Origin: Dyadobacter sp. CECT 9275
GTDB taxonomy: Bacteria > Bacteroidota > Bacteroidia > Cytophagales > Spirosomataceae
Length of the DNA: 64,000 nt
Assembly (NCBI RefSeq): GCF_907164905.1
Contig: NZ_CAJRAF010000001.1
Location: 593,001-657,000, forward strand
Direction: 5' to 3'
Shown piece by piece: positions 56,131 through 64,000 of the stretch. Position numbers and translations under genes: made by a program. The notes below the pieces were generated by a model that worked only from the letters and a program-made list of their open reading frames with translations, searched no databases and was not told where the DNA came from. Position 1 is the stretch's first letter. Each line of letters opens with the position of its first letter.

Positions 56131-56276
56131 CTAAAATAGCTGGGATAGGGTGAGACAATTTACAACTTGTATTAAGCGCAATATGGTCTACAACAGGATA
56201 TTCAGCGTATAGTAAATTATCTCTATAATTTATATCCCAGCCCCAATCATCTTCCAGGCAAAATGACGATACAATT

Positions 56277-58829
56277 ATGCTGAATACCTTTAAGCTCTCC
56301 TGGCTGCTTTTTATTATCTTATCACCCTTCCTGGCAAATGCTCAGAAAAATACAGAAAAGGCTGACATCCAGACGGCGGAATCTTCTCAATATATTAAAT
56401 GGAAACTGGATTTCCGGGAGAAGGGCTTTGATCTGAGAACACTTGACGATCCTGCTATTGCCCTGGAAGGGGTAAATGGAGCTATTGAGATCAATGGAAA
56501 ACCATACTCTTTAAGTAATGCGAAACTCATTTCTTCCAAAGAGACCATAACCGGGCAGGGGCCGGGACGAAGAGTTGAATACTTGTTTCCCGAAATTAAC
56601 TGTCGGTGGATATGGAACTTCGTCTCCCTCAGTGATGGAGTAGAAATTTCGGCAATAGTAAAGAATGTGGGCAAAACGCCCCTGTTAATTGAAAACTGGA
56701 ATGTTGTAAGCCTATCTCAGGCCCAGAGCGGGCGCTTCACCTTTGGAAGCGATCCGGGTAATGCCCGCTTTTTCAGATGGCATACCTGGGATATGCGTGT
56801 TGAACTGCTGGAGAGTGGAAAAGGCAGGCACTCTTCGGAAAACCTTTGTTTGCTGGTGGACCCCGTACTAAAACAGTCGTTTATGGCTGCCTTTCTTACC
56901 ATGGATCGTATGCGCAGTGACCATAGCCTGCGTTATTCGCCAGAGAATGGAATCGAGGAATACAAGGCGACATGCCGCTTTGGTAAATATGAATTACGCC
57001 CGAAACAGGAACTGGTTTCTGAAAAGCTCCATATTTCGTTTCAAAAGGATCCCTACAAAGCGTTGGAAAACTGGGCGGATGTCATTTATCAAAACAAGAA
57101 GCCTGTATTTGCGGATTTACCGCCTGTTGGCCTGAGCGGAGTTGCCTGGGTAGATACCTGGAATGAGCACGAAGGTGGCTACGCGGAGGTTTCAATCGAA
57201 AATATTAAAGCATTCAGAAATAAATTCAAAGGATTTGATGCGGACATTTTCCGCATTAGTACACTGAATTCGTTAAAAGACGGAATTCCCGGCAATTGGA
57301 AAATAGCCAACGAACGGCACTTCGCATTTACCAACGGCTACGAGAATTTCATCAAAGAACTGAATAAGTATGGTCTCAAAGCAGGAGTATGGGTGTCTCC
57401 ATTTTGGTTTGCCGGTGAAGCAGACGGCGTGCTGAAAAATAACCAGGAAAACTTGCTGCGCGACTGCAACGGAAAAATCATGTCCGAAAGATTGAATTGG
57501 TCAGAAAACCGGGACGACACCACCCGTATTTCCCGGCTAAACAAATATTGGCTCGATGGCACGCACCCAAAAACAGGGGAATATTTAAAAGACGTTTTTG
57601 CGTACAACCGCAAAATTGGCGTGCGTTTTTATATGCTTGATTTTCTGGATGTACCCAAAAACAGCTGTTTGTATGACCGGTCAAAAACTCCTTTGGAAGC
57701 AGCTGGAACTATTTTGAAGATGATCCGAAAAACAACCGGAGACGACACACATCTTCAGACTGCCGTTTCGTCTACTCCTGCCTACAGTAGCATTATTAAC
57801 GCAGCCAGGGTAGGGCGCGACTATGGCGAAAGTAGGCCTTTGCAAAGCCAGGGAACTCCGTTGAGCGATTGGGGCAACGCAACCTATGTCCTTAACGACC
57901 ATCATTATTCCAATACCCACTACCTGGTACAGAATGCCGCGGCTTCCTACTTTACGCACAGGAAATTGTACATCAATGATATTAACGCTTTTACCATTGA
58001 TAAGCCTGTCCCCCTTGAGCATGCCCGGATCACGACCACCATGTTCGGGTTATCCGGCAGTCCGCTGATGTTTGACGACGACTTTCGCAGAATGGATAGC
58101 GAACGTCTTAAAATGGCCAAGCTTTGTTTGCCAAGAACAAAAGGATGGCCAATGCCCGTAGATCTTTTTGATAACGTCTATCCGGATAACTACTCGCGGT
58201 ATTTAAAACTTCCGGTAGAAACTTCCTGGGGTTCTTATCAATTAGTGGCGGTTTTTAACCATGATGATACAGTTTATAACGCTCAGCTTGATTTTACCCG
58301 GCTTGGCCTTGATACTAAAAAACCTTACTGTGTATACGAATTCTGGACAGAAGAATATTGCGGAACCTATCAGGAACGTTTCAAATATAGTATCCCTCCA
58401 AAGTCCTGCCGCCTGTTCCGCATCTTTGAAAACCGCCAACATCCCTGGCTACTCTCTACGGATATGCACATCCAGCAAGGAGCAGTAGAAGTAAAAAACC
58501 TTCAATGGGATGAGAAGAGAATGCGTTTGTCAGGAACCGCAACCCGCCCCGTAGGTGAGGTAGGAAACTTGTTTTTCCTTATGCCAAGGAGAATGCGCGT
58601 TACAGACAACAAAGGGTTATGGTTACTGAAAGAGTTGGAGGATTATAAGGTCATCATCCGTAAGGAAATTACATTCACAAAAGAAGAAGAGGATTTTGAG
58701 ATCTTTTTTGAGCCCTGGACAGAAAGGAAGTACGTTCCCGGCCATTTGATGCCGAACGCTACCGTAGAAGAGTGGTTGGAGCAAGTAAAAAAACAGCGCA
58801 AGCCGGGAGACACACGGGTGTTTGAATGA
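56277..58829 (+). CDS. GH36-like alpha-galactosidase family glycoside hydrolase
   Basis: An 850-residue exported enzyme (signal peptide to about FLANAQ). The N-terminal beta-supersandwich extends to about 290. The catalytic barrel follows: GVAWVDTWNEHEGGY, the aromatic site GVWVSPFWFAGEADG, the nucleophile motif YMLDFLDV with Asp455, and RVGRDYGESRP with the likely acid/base Asp515. The late GSPLMFDDDF is also family-like. A C-terminal beta-domain and tail end the protein. These features match GH36/GH27-type alpha-galactosidases, but the sequence is divergent and the substrate should be regarded as an alpha-galactoside only by inference. It is next to SusC/SusD and belongs to the same uptake locus. 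Confidence 0.78.
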   Translation: MLNTFKLSWLLFIILSPFLANAQKNTEKADIQTAESSQYIKWKLDFREKGFDLRTLDDPAIALEGVNGAIEINGKPYSLSNAKLISSKETITGQGPGRRVEYLFPEINCRWIWNFVSLSDGVEISAIVKNVGKTPLLIENWNVVSLSQAQSGRFTFGSDPGNARFFRWHTWDMRVELLESGKGRHSSENLCLLVDPVLKQSFMAAFLTMDRMRSDHSLRYSPENGIEEYKATCRFGKYELRPKQELVSEKLHISFQKDPYKALENWADVIYQNKKPVFADLPPVGLSGVAWVDTWNEHEGGYAEVSIENIKAFRNKFKGFDADIFRISTLNSLKDGIPGNWKIANERHFAFTNGYENFIKELNKYGLKAGVWVSPFWFAGEADGVLKNNQENLLRDCNGKIMSERLNWSENRDDTTRISRLNKYWLDGTHPKTGEYLKDVFAYNRKIGVRFYMLDFLDVPKNSCLYDRSKTPLEAAGTILKMIRKTTGDDTHLQTAVSSTPAYSSIINAARVGRDYGESRPLQSQGTPLSDWGNATYVLNDHHYSNTHYLVQNAAASYFTHRKLYINDINAFTIDKPVPLEHARITTTMFGLSGSPLMFDDDFRRMDSERLKMAKLCLPRTKGWPMPVDLFDNVYPDNYSRYLKLPVETSWGSYQLVAVFNHDDTVYNAQLDFTRLGLDTKKPYCVYEFWTEEYCGTYQERFKYSIPPKSCRLFRIFENRQHPWLLSTDMHIQQGAVEVKNLQWDEKRMRLSGTATRPVGEVGNLFFLMPRRMRVTDNKGLWLLKELEDYKVIIRKEITFTKEEEDFEIFFEPWTERKYVPGHLMPNATVEEWLEQVKKQRKPGDTRVFE

Positions 58830-58999
58830 TCTCGGAATCAATCAGAGAACACTTTCCGGTAGCCGGTTTGATTAAATTGTCAGTAAACTATTCAGGTATC
58901 TGATCATAGCCTTAAAAGGAGTGATACCTTTATCAATCCACAGGCCTATGCAAACGGCCAAACCTGTTTAATCCAGTATTTCCTAAACCTTATATCATT

Positions 59000-60283
59000 A
59001 TGAGCGAGCATAACAGCAGGAGAGATTTCCTGAAACAGGCAGGCCTCGGAGCATTGGGCCTCACCATTCTTCCATCCCTTTACGGCAAAGTAGCCGCCAG
59101 CGACAGGCTCCGTATTGCGCACATCGGCCTCGGCGGCATGGGGAACGCACACATGAAATGGTTTGCCAACTTGCCCGAAGTGGAGATTGTGGCACTTTGT
59201 GATGTGGATCAGCTGCACCTGGGCGAAACGCATCAGAAACTTCAGGCCATGCAGCCCAATGGGAAAGTACAGACTTACGAAGATTTCAGGCATATCCTGG
59301 ACCGCAAGGACATCGACGCCATAACCGTGGCCACGCCGGATCACTGGCATGCGCAAATTGCCACACTGGCGTTTCAGGCCGGGAAGGACGTTTACGGCGA
59401 AAAGCCTCTTTCGTATGATTTGAAGGAAGGAAAAATGATGCTGAAGCATGCAACAAAATACGACCGGATTTTCCAGATGGGCAATCAGATCCATGCCGGA
59501 GATAACTTTCACCGGGTGGTGGAAATCATCAAGTCCGGAGCCATCGGGAAGGTACATACCGTAAGGTTATGGAAAACCGGCGGTTCGCCTGATCTTGGGT
59601 CTCCGTCCGTAAAGCCCATCCCAAGTACCCTAAACTGGGACATGTGGCTGGGGCCCGCCCCCTATACCGACTATATTCCTGAGAAATGCCATTTTAACTA
59701 CCGGTACTTCCTCGACTATTCCGGCGGAATGTTTGCTGATTTCTGGTGCCACATTGCCGATGTGGTTTACTCCGCCATTCAACCCAAGGGACTAAAAACA
59801 ATTAACGCAAGGGGAGAGGCTCCAACCGGAATAGCCACCGCGCCCAAATGGCTGGATGTGGATTATGAATTTGACGGTCTTAAACTGTACTGGACCACCA
59901 TACCACCCAATGTACCCGGCGCTGCAAAAAGAGGGATAGGTGCGTTTTTTGAGGGAGACAAAGGAACGCTGATCTGCGATTACAATACCCGGGAAATTAC
60001 CATAAACGGAGAAACGGTAACCGATATTCCCGAGATACCGATCACCAATCCGAGGTCTCCCGGCCACCAGCAGAACTTTGTGGATGCCGTTAAAGCACGC
60101 AAACAGCCGGAGTCCAACCTGGCCTATGCCCGGGAACTTACCATGCCCATGCACCTGGGGCTGATCTCCTACCGGCTCAAGAGAGAACTCACCTGGAATG
60201 CCGAAAAGGAGAAATTCAAAGGAGACAAGGAAGCCAACAGACTGCTGTCCCGGAAACGGAGGAAAAAATGGGACCTGGTTTGA
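59000..60283 (+). CDS. Gfo/Idh/MocA family oxidoreductase, Tat-exported
   Basis: A 427-residue NAD(P)-dependent oxidoreductase. A Tat signal (SRRDFLKQAG with the twin Arg) precedes a Rossmann domain beginning LRIAHIGLGGMGNAHMKWFA, ALCDVDQLHLGE, with the Glu-Lys-Pro motif in YGEKPLSYDL. The C-terminal domain has IGKVHTVRLWKTGGSP, then YRYFLDYSGGMFADFWCHIAD with the catalytic-region His. Family members oxidise sugars or inositols and often supply 3-keto-sugars to glycosidases in Bacteroidota. It lies 170 bases after the GH36-like gene; a shared pathway is likely. Confidence 0.92.
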   Translation: MSEHNSRRDFLKQAGLGALGLTILPSLYGKVAASDRLRIAHIGLGGMGNAHMKWFANLPEVEIVALCDVDQLHLGETHQKLQAMQPNGKVQTYEDFRHILDRKDIDAITVATPDHWHAQIATLAFQAGKDVYGEKPLSYDLKEGKMMLKHATKYDRIFQMGNQIHAGDNFHRVVEIIKSGAIGKVHTVRLWKTGGSPDLGSPSVKPIPSTLNWDMWLGPAPYTDYIPEKCHFNYRYFLDYSGGMFADFWCHIADVVYSAIQPKGLKTINARGEAPTGIATAPKWLDVDYEFDGLKLYWTTIPPNVPGAAKRGIGAFFEGDKGTLICDYNTREITINGETVTDIPEIPITNPRSPGHQQNFVDAVKARKQPESNLAYARELTMPMHLGLISYRLKRELTWNAEKEKFKGDKEANRLLSRKRRKKWDLV

Positions 60284-60315
60284 TCAACCCCCGTTCTAGT
60301 ACCTGAACCTGCTTT

Positions 60316-60355
60316 GTAACGGTAAAACCACTCTTTCAGCTGGTTTTACCGTTAC
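60316..60355 (+). terminator. Rho-independent terminator after the oxidoreductase gene
   Basis: A perfect 15-bp stem (60316-60330 with 60341-60355), 10-base loop, followed by AGTTGTTTTT. It ends the carbohydrate locus. Confidence 0.85.
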
Positions 60356-60675
60356 AGTTGTTTTTAGCCATCCGTTCAGCGAAAATGGTCGGCAGGGGGT
60401 ATAGAGGGTAATTTTCAATGGGTAGCTTTTTGGTCAATTTTGAATGGAGATATCCTCTTTTTTGTTTTGGTAAGTACTCTGCTAGCATAAGAAAAGGGGG
60501 CCGGTTGTGGGAAGGTACCAGACGTTAATACCAAATTGAGTGAAAAACATCGAATAAAATTATGGAACATAACCGTATGAATAGGTGTGCATAGTGTAAA
60601 ATAGGTGCGTATAGCATTTTGAAAGGAAGATCCCGGAGTGAGCTCAACAATCCGGAATTACTTTGTTTTTAAAAC
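60356..60675. other. Intergenic stretch with a short tandem repeat, no gene seen
   Basis: Between the terminator and the small unknown gene. It contains two imperfect copies of AATAGGTGTGCATAG (at about 60580 and 60600) with no obvious function, and no open frame with coding character. Confidence 0.4.
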
Positions 60676-61011
60676 TTACAGGCAATCCTCCTTAGATCTA
60701 TCCAGCCGTACAATGGTTTCGTAAAGATTCCTGAGCTCTTCCTGGTATCTTGATGCAGCACCCAAATTTACGCCACGGATCGAATTGAATTCATCCCTGT
60801 CCATCTTTACATTTGTCAAAATAGCTTCATGACAAATATCTGTTCCGCTCTGGGCTAGCTCTGTAATTACGTCTTTGGCATTTTCCAGCAGGAATACATT
60901 CCAGCTATAAATGGACGGATTTTCCAATTCATTATACCTGCTGATGTATTTAGCTATAATTGCGCTTGTGCGATCCTGATGATCGGTTAATAAATCTTGA
61001 AATGTTTTCAT
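60676..61011 (-). CDS. Small cytoplasmic protein, unknown
   Basis: A 111-residue hydrophilic protein, rich in helix formers, starting MKTFQDLLTDHQDRT, with no signal or membrane segment. I do not recognise a family. The composition and good reading frame suggest it is real. It is on the reverse strand, downstream of the ice-binding-domain gene (gap about 97 bases), and may share its transcript. Confidence 0.55.
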   Translation of the reverse strand: MKTFQDLLTDHQDRTSAIIAKYISRYNELENPSIYSWNVFLLENAKDVITELAQSGTDICHEAILTNVKMDRDEFNSIRGVNLGAASRYQEELRNLYETIVRLDRSKEDCL

Positions 61012-61108
61012 AAAAGAGAAGAGTAAAAAACAAATGGTTGAGAATAAATGGAAGTGATGTTTCAGTAGTAGCCTACTGGTACCTTCAATGTCAGAGAAAT
61101 GAGGAAAT

Positions 61109-62353
61109 TTATTGTTTTATAAATTTTATTTGTTCCACTGCGCCGTTTAGACGTGCAATGCGGCCTACATATATACCTGCCGCCAGGTTTGAAACATCAA
61201 TTGTATTGGACATAGCGGAAGCCGTGTTTTTTGAACAATCGTAAACCAAATGCCCGGTTATGCTACTTAGCTGAATACGCTCTACCTGCTTCATATCATC
61301 GATGATCAGCGTCAGCTTCTCTTTTACAGGATTAGGATACATGACCATCGCGGCGAGTTGGTCAAATTCAATATTCCTTATTCTGCTATAGGCAAATGTC
61401 AGATCCGTGTCAATCATTTTCAGACGATACAGATTTGTCCCGCTTTGCACATCCTTGTCCGTGTAACTATAAGATCTTAGGTATGTACTTTCTCCAGCCG
61501 ATTTTACGCTGCTTATCGTTTTCCAGCTGTAGCCATTTAAACTGTGCTGAATATCAAACCGGTCGCTATTGGTTTCCGCAGTGGTGGCCCAGGTAAGTAA
61601 AGCAGAGCGGCCTTCACCAGGTTTAACATCAAATGCTGTTAGGGTAACAGGCAAGGCAGTTTCCTCATTGGTAATTATGTTGTTATGCAAGGTAATAGCA
61701 CCCGCAGTTGTAAAAGCCTTTCCAACAAGCGTAGCTTCTTCCAGTAGCTCTATGGCTCCACCAGCCACTATGGTACCTGCAAAGGTAGATTGGCTCCCGA
61801 GACTAACCGCATCCTGAAAACGCCAGTAAACATTGTCTGCAGCGGCATTATTGGTAAGTATAATTTTGGAAGAGGTACCCGTAGAAAAGGCTCCGCCGAA
61901 CTTAAAAATAAAAACAGCATCGGGGTCTGAACCGGCGTCGAGTGTCAGATTTCCCTCCAAAGCGACTGCTCCGTTCAGGCAGTAAACGCCGGGCGTTAGG
62001 ATTGTACCATTGCCAATAGGAGAGGTTAATACGGTTACGCCACAGGTGATGTCCGTGAATGAATCATAAACGCCCTGCATTTTTTCCGTGGCCGCAATTG
62101 CCTCCGCATCTGTTGGAATGTAACTGGTACCAGTGAACGTTACCCCCGGATCGGTGAACCCTGTCGTGGCACCTGCGCCTGTCCCGATGTCCCCTGCAAC
62201 TTTTGAGTTACCGTTGTTGGTCAGCTCTCCTGCCGCAGTAAATAAAATGAATGGAGCTACAGCATCATCAATTACTGGTGTAGTTTGCGCGGAGACCCGT
62301 TCATTAAAAGCTATGAACGAAATAAGAAAGACTGTTAAAAATAAATTTTTCAT
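61109..62353 (-). CDS. Ice-binding family (DUF3494) protein with T9SS sorting domain
   Basis: A 414-residue exported protein (signal to about VSAQ). Residues about 25-220 match the DUF3494 ice-binding-like beta-solenoid: FILFTAAGELTNNGNSKVAG, GDIGTG, the capping TPGVYCLNGAVALEGNLTLD, VFIFKFGGAFSTGTSSKI and FAGTIVAGGAIELLEEATLV. A linker domain (LPVTLTAFDVKPGEGRSALL) and the C-terminal T9SS type A tail (MYPNPVKEKLTLIIDDMK, GIYVGRI) follow, with the same layout as the FG-GAP protein at 8.6-10.5 kb. Ice binding in family members is established for some; here it is inferred, and adhesion is an alternative. Confidence 0.85.
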   Translation of the reverse strand: MKNLFLTVFLISFIAFNERVSAQTTPVIDDAVAPFILFTAAGELTNNGNSKVAGDIGTGAGATTGFTDPGVTFTGTSYIPTDAEAIAATEKMQGVYDSFTDITCGVTVLTSPIGNGTILTPGVYCLNGAVALEGNLTLDAGSDPDAVFIFKFGGAFSTGTSSKIILTNNAAADNVYWRFQDAVSLGSQSTFAGTIVAGGAIELLEEATLVGKAFTTAGAITLHNNIITNEETALPVTLTAFDVKPGEGRSALLTWATTAETNSDRFDIQHSLNGYSWKTISSVKSAGESTYLRSYSYTDKDVQSGTNLYRLKMIDTDLTFAYSRIRNIEFDQLAAMVMYPNPVKEKLTLIIDDMKQVERIQLSSITGHLVYDCSKNTASAMSNTIDVSNLAAGIYVGRIARLNGAVEQIKFIKQ

Positions 62354-63017
62354 AAGTTGATTTTAAAATGTCATGAATTCCTCCGGGTTGCCGTGGATTC
62401 CCTAATGTAAAATGATGTTGTTTCAGGATTATCCAGGAAGATCACGGGCAAAAAAATCTCAGCAGATTGATCTGCCTATTGCGCAAAAGTCCTGTATAAC
62501 AATTTGTAGGCTAAAGCTGCATCAGTAGGTTATGATGCAGAACAAGAATGGTAAAAATCCTTTGATCGGGATTTTTTTGATAGGATAATATACTGAAAGA
62601 CAATTAAATATGAGCATCTTATGATCAGAGCACATGAGGAGCACCGCTTTTTGTCTCAAAGTATTTCTACAAAAATTATTCCACTACCTTTATCAAGGAA
62701 TTACATAGCAAATCAGCAAGAAACTCCCCATAAAAGTAAAAGTGGGATATTCTGATTAACGTGTAAGTTTTAGGGATAAATGCCCCCAAAAGGTATCTGG
62801 GGTGAATGGGGCCATATTTTCTACAGAATGCATATATTGTTAAAGCCTGTTTTACCCGTTTCCCACTATCCCGGTTTCCCACTTTAACGGTAAAACCTAC
62901 TGAAATAGATGGTTTTACTGTTAAAGTTCTATTTAAATTCGAGCCTAATACCTTGCGGGTGTGAGAGCCGCCCGGCCCTATCCGGAGTTGAGGGACTCAG
63001 GTTGCAGATAAGGCAAA
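62354..63017. other. Intergenic region without a convincing gene
   Basis: Upstream of the ice-binding-domain gene. It holds the hairpin at 62881-62927 and A/T-rich sequence. A short reverse frame (62676-62882) has no coding character. The piece 62940-62995 reads on the reverse strand like a degenerate tRNA arm, but it does not fold properly. Confidence 0.4.
62881..62927 (+). terminator. Orphan terminator-like hairpin
   Basis: A 17-bp stem with one wobble pair (62881-62897 with 62911-62927). Its core resembles the terminator at 60316-60355, both containing TTAACGGTAAAACC-type sequence, but no gene ends just before it. Confidence 0.55.
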
Positions 63018-63043
63018 AAAGGCCAGGCAGTAGCCTGACCTTT
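63018..63043 (-). terminator. Terminator behind a tRNA 3'-end-like fragment
   Basis: Arms 63018-63028 and 63033-63043 (one wobble pair, 4-base loop) followed, on the reverse strand, by a T6 run. It directly follows the tRNA-like 3' fragment in that direction. Confidence 0.75.
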
Positions 63044-63062
63044 ATGTGACCGCGACGGGAAT
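63044..63062 (-). other. tRNA 3'-end-like fragment, possible attachment site
   Basis: On the reverse strand the sequence ATTCCCGTCGCGGTCACAT reads like the end of a tRNA: T-loop end, T-stem, acceptor strand and discriminator A, without encoded CCA. Resemblance stops at 63062/63063, so the rest of the tRNA is missing. This is the expected remnant of integration into a tRNA gene. Confidence 0.42.
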
Positions 63063-63202
63063 GCATTAAGCGTTAATTATCAGTGTGTTTGTTGTATACT
63101 TTACTCGGAGGTATCAAATAGGTATCAAATTTCTTATATTTACTATACACTTGGGCTTGCTAATGCTTGATACGAAAGTGAAGTGAAATTAAACCGTACG
63201 CA

Positions 63203-63355
63203 ATGAATATTTTTAATAAGAGGTTGAAGTCTAATGAAGGAAATCAAAATTCAAATCCTAAATCCCATAGAGTAGATAAAATTTATTCGTTATTAGAATT
63301 ATACCATTTCACTCCGGCACTATTTGTTGGAAAATATTTAAATAAAATTCGATAG
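63203..63355 (+). CDS. Short AT-rich open frame, 50 residues, possibly truncated
   Basis: Begins MNIFNKRLKSNEGNQ and ends LFVGKYLNKIR. The middle (VDKIYSLLELYHFTPALFVG) has a plausible amphipathic, protein-like composition. No family recognised. The abrupt end suggests a truncated or decaying gene within the putative island. Confidence 0.35.
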   Translation: MNIFNKRLKSNEGNQNSNPKSHRVDKIYSLLELYHFTPALFVGKYLNKIR

Positions 63356-63437
63356 CTAAATACAAAGTTAACAATTTATTATTCCTTTAATAAGTTGTTT
63401 ATTTCATCAGGAGATTACTACTTAGGATAGTAAATAC

Positions 63438-63560
63438 TTATAATTTTAAAGTGTAAGGTCTCCGCAGTTTGTGATATCTTAGTCTTTCAATAATATTGTA
63501 GCCTTCTGCATCAGAGCTAGAAGGAATTATAATTTTGTTAAGTGAATTTTTATATACCAT
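63438..63560 (-). CDS. Short AT-rich open frame, 40 residues
   Basis: Reads MVYKNSLNKIIIPSSSDAEG and then YNIIERLRYHKLRRPYTLKL. Its ATG overlaps the stop (TAATG) of another short open frame on the same strand. Protein-like composition, but no family recognised; it could be a fragment. Confidence 0.3.
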   Translation of the reverse strand: MVYKNSLNKIIIPSSSDAEGYNIIERLRYHKLRRPYTLKL

Positions 63561-63723
63561 TAGTTATGGAATTCAGATAATTTTTGCTCTAATAAACTTC
63601 TTTTTCTAGATCTATTCAATGGTTTATCTACTGACGATAAAGTTTAAATGAGATTAGAGTCATACATGGAAAGGATTTGATGTTTTCTTAAAAAAATCTG
63701 CGAGTGAAGGAAAGACTGACTAT

Positions 63724-64000
63724 TTATTCATTTAAAAATAATTCCATTTTTGTTTTTTCTTTATCCAGAATACTTTTTAATAAAGGTGATATATTATTTT
63801 TACTTTCTTCTTCAGCAATTTTAATCATATCCTTCCTTAGGTCAATGAATATAAGTAAGTCCTTACCTGAATATTGGTTGTTAGAATCCACTTGCTCTAT
63901 TATTTTTTCTTTATTTGAATTTGATAATTCATCCCATACACTTGGTTTTAAAAACCAATGATCTGAATGATATATCATCCAATTTTCGATTTCTGATAGC
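63724..64000 (-). CDS. Unknown protein, C-terminal part (runs off the right edge)
   Basis: The frame is open to the window edge; the visible part reads LSEIENWMIYHSDHWFLKPS and then continues as a hydrophilic, Lys/Glu-rich helical protein ending KEKTKMELFLNE. The ATG inside (63978) is probably not the start, as the residues before it look coding. No family recognised; its size and composition recall small immunity-type proteins of islands, but that is speculation. Confidence 0.5.
   Translation of the reverse strand, partial: LSEIENWMIYHSDHWFLKPSVWDELSNSNKEKIIEQVDSNNQYSGKDLLIFIDLRKDMIKIAEEESKNNISPLLKSILDKEKTKMELFLNE

Larger units (their letters stand above)
63063..64000. mobile_element. AT-rich end of a putative genomic island (extends past the window)
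   Basis: From 63063 the DNA becomes strongly A/T-rich (one 60-base line near 63721 has only 9 G/C), unlike the rest of the window. It contains short or broken open frames and a partial gene at the edge. Together with the tRNA 3' fragment at its border this suggests an integrated element whose other end, integrase and intact tRNA would lie to the right. No integrase is visible here. Confidence 0.4.

Noticed and set aside
62676-62882. Reverse open frame of 68 residues before the orphan hairpin
   Set aside because: Composition is not protein-like and no start context supports it.
62940-62995. Degenerate tRNA-like sequence on the reverse strand (anticodon-loop-like CTCACAC, then GGCTCGAATTT)
   Set aside because: The arms do not pair as a cloverleaf, so it was not called as a tRNA gene.

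Overview
The window is ordinary chromosomal DNA from a member of the Bacteroidota, most likely a Cytophagia / Spirosomaceae organism of the Dyadobacter type (inference). The grounds are two SusC/SusD pairs, an ECF sigma factor followed by a FecR-type anti-sigma factor, two proteins with a type IX secretion C-terminal sorting domain, LytTR and OmpR two-component systems, and promoters of the TTG / TAnnTTTG type. No rRNA, complete tRNA, CRISPR array or insertion sequence was seen.

Layout. 1-3.8 kb: 5' part of an aspartokinase gene, a secreted protein with a membrane-tethered ToxR-like regulator, an outer-membrane barrel and a small membrane protein. 3.8-12.4 kb: a large FAD/Fe-S dehydrogenase, a thioredoxin-fold protein without its cysteines, a T9SS FG-GAP protein and an AT-rich lipoprotein. 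12.5-20.6 kb: a two-component system divergent from a TolC / RND efflux operon in which permease and periplasmic adaptor are read as one 1463-residue chain. 20.7-26.2 kb: lipoproteins, a cupin and a LytS/LytT-like pair. 26.5-34.7 kb: an A-type Fe-S carrier, a nucleotidyltransferase, an SGNH hydrolase, the modABC molybdate transporter, an aminotransferase plus prephenate dehydrogenase (tyrosine synthesis) and an AT-rich membrane glycosyltransferase-like gene. 35-40.3 kb: an orphan SusC/SusD pair. 41-48.8 kb: a PAS histidine kinase, NmrA-like and AraC proteins, a Cys/Met-metabolism PLP enzyme and two adjacent serine hydrolases of the beta-lactamase fold. 49-60.3 kb: a carbohydrate-uptake locus (ECF sigma, FecR, SusC with STN domain, SusD, GH36-like glycosidase, Tat-exported Gfo/Idh/MocA oxidoreductase). 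60.7-62.4 kb: a small unknown protein and an ice-binding-domain (DUF3494) T9SS protein. 63.0-64 kb: a tRNA 3'-end-like fragment with a terminator, followed by strongly AT-rich DNA that looks like the end of an integrated element.

The most interesting item is the efflux locus. The RND permease and its lipoprotein-type adaptor lack a stop codon between them, but losing one base from an A6 run would end the permease at a TGA overlapping the adaptor's own ATG (ATGA). The permease also lacks the usual TM4/TM10 proton-relay residues, and the operon starts behind two 11-bp-spaced direct repeats that suit the divergently encoded OmpR-family regulator. The second item is the putative genomic-island junction near 63.06 kb. 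Several long, near-perfect hairpins between genes are recorded separately.
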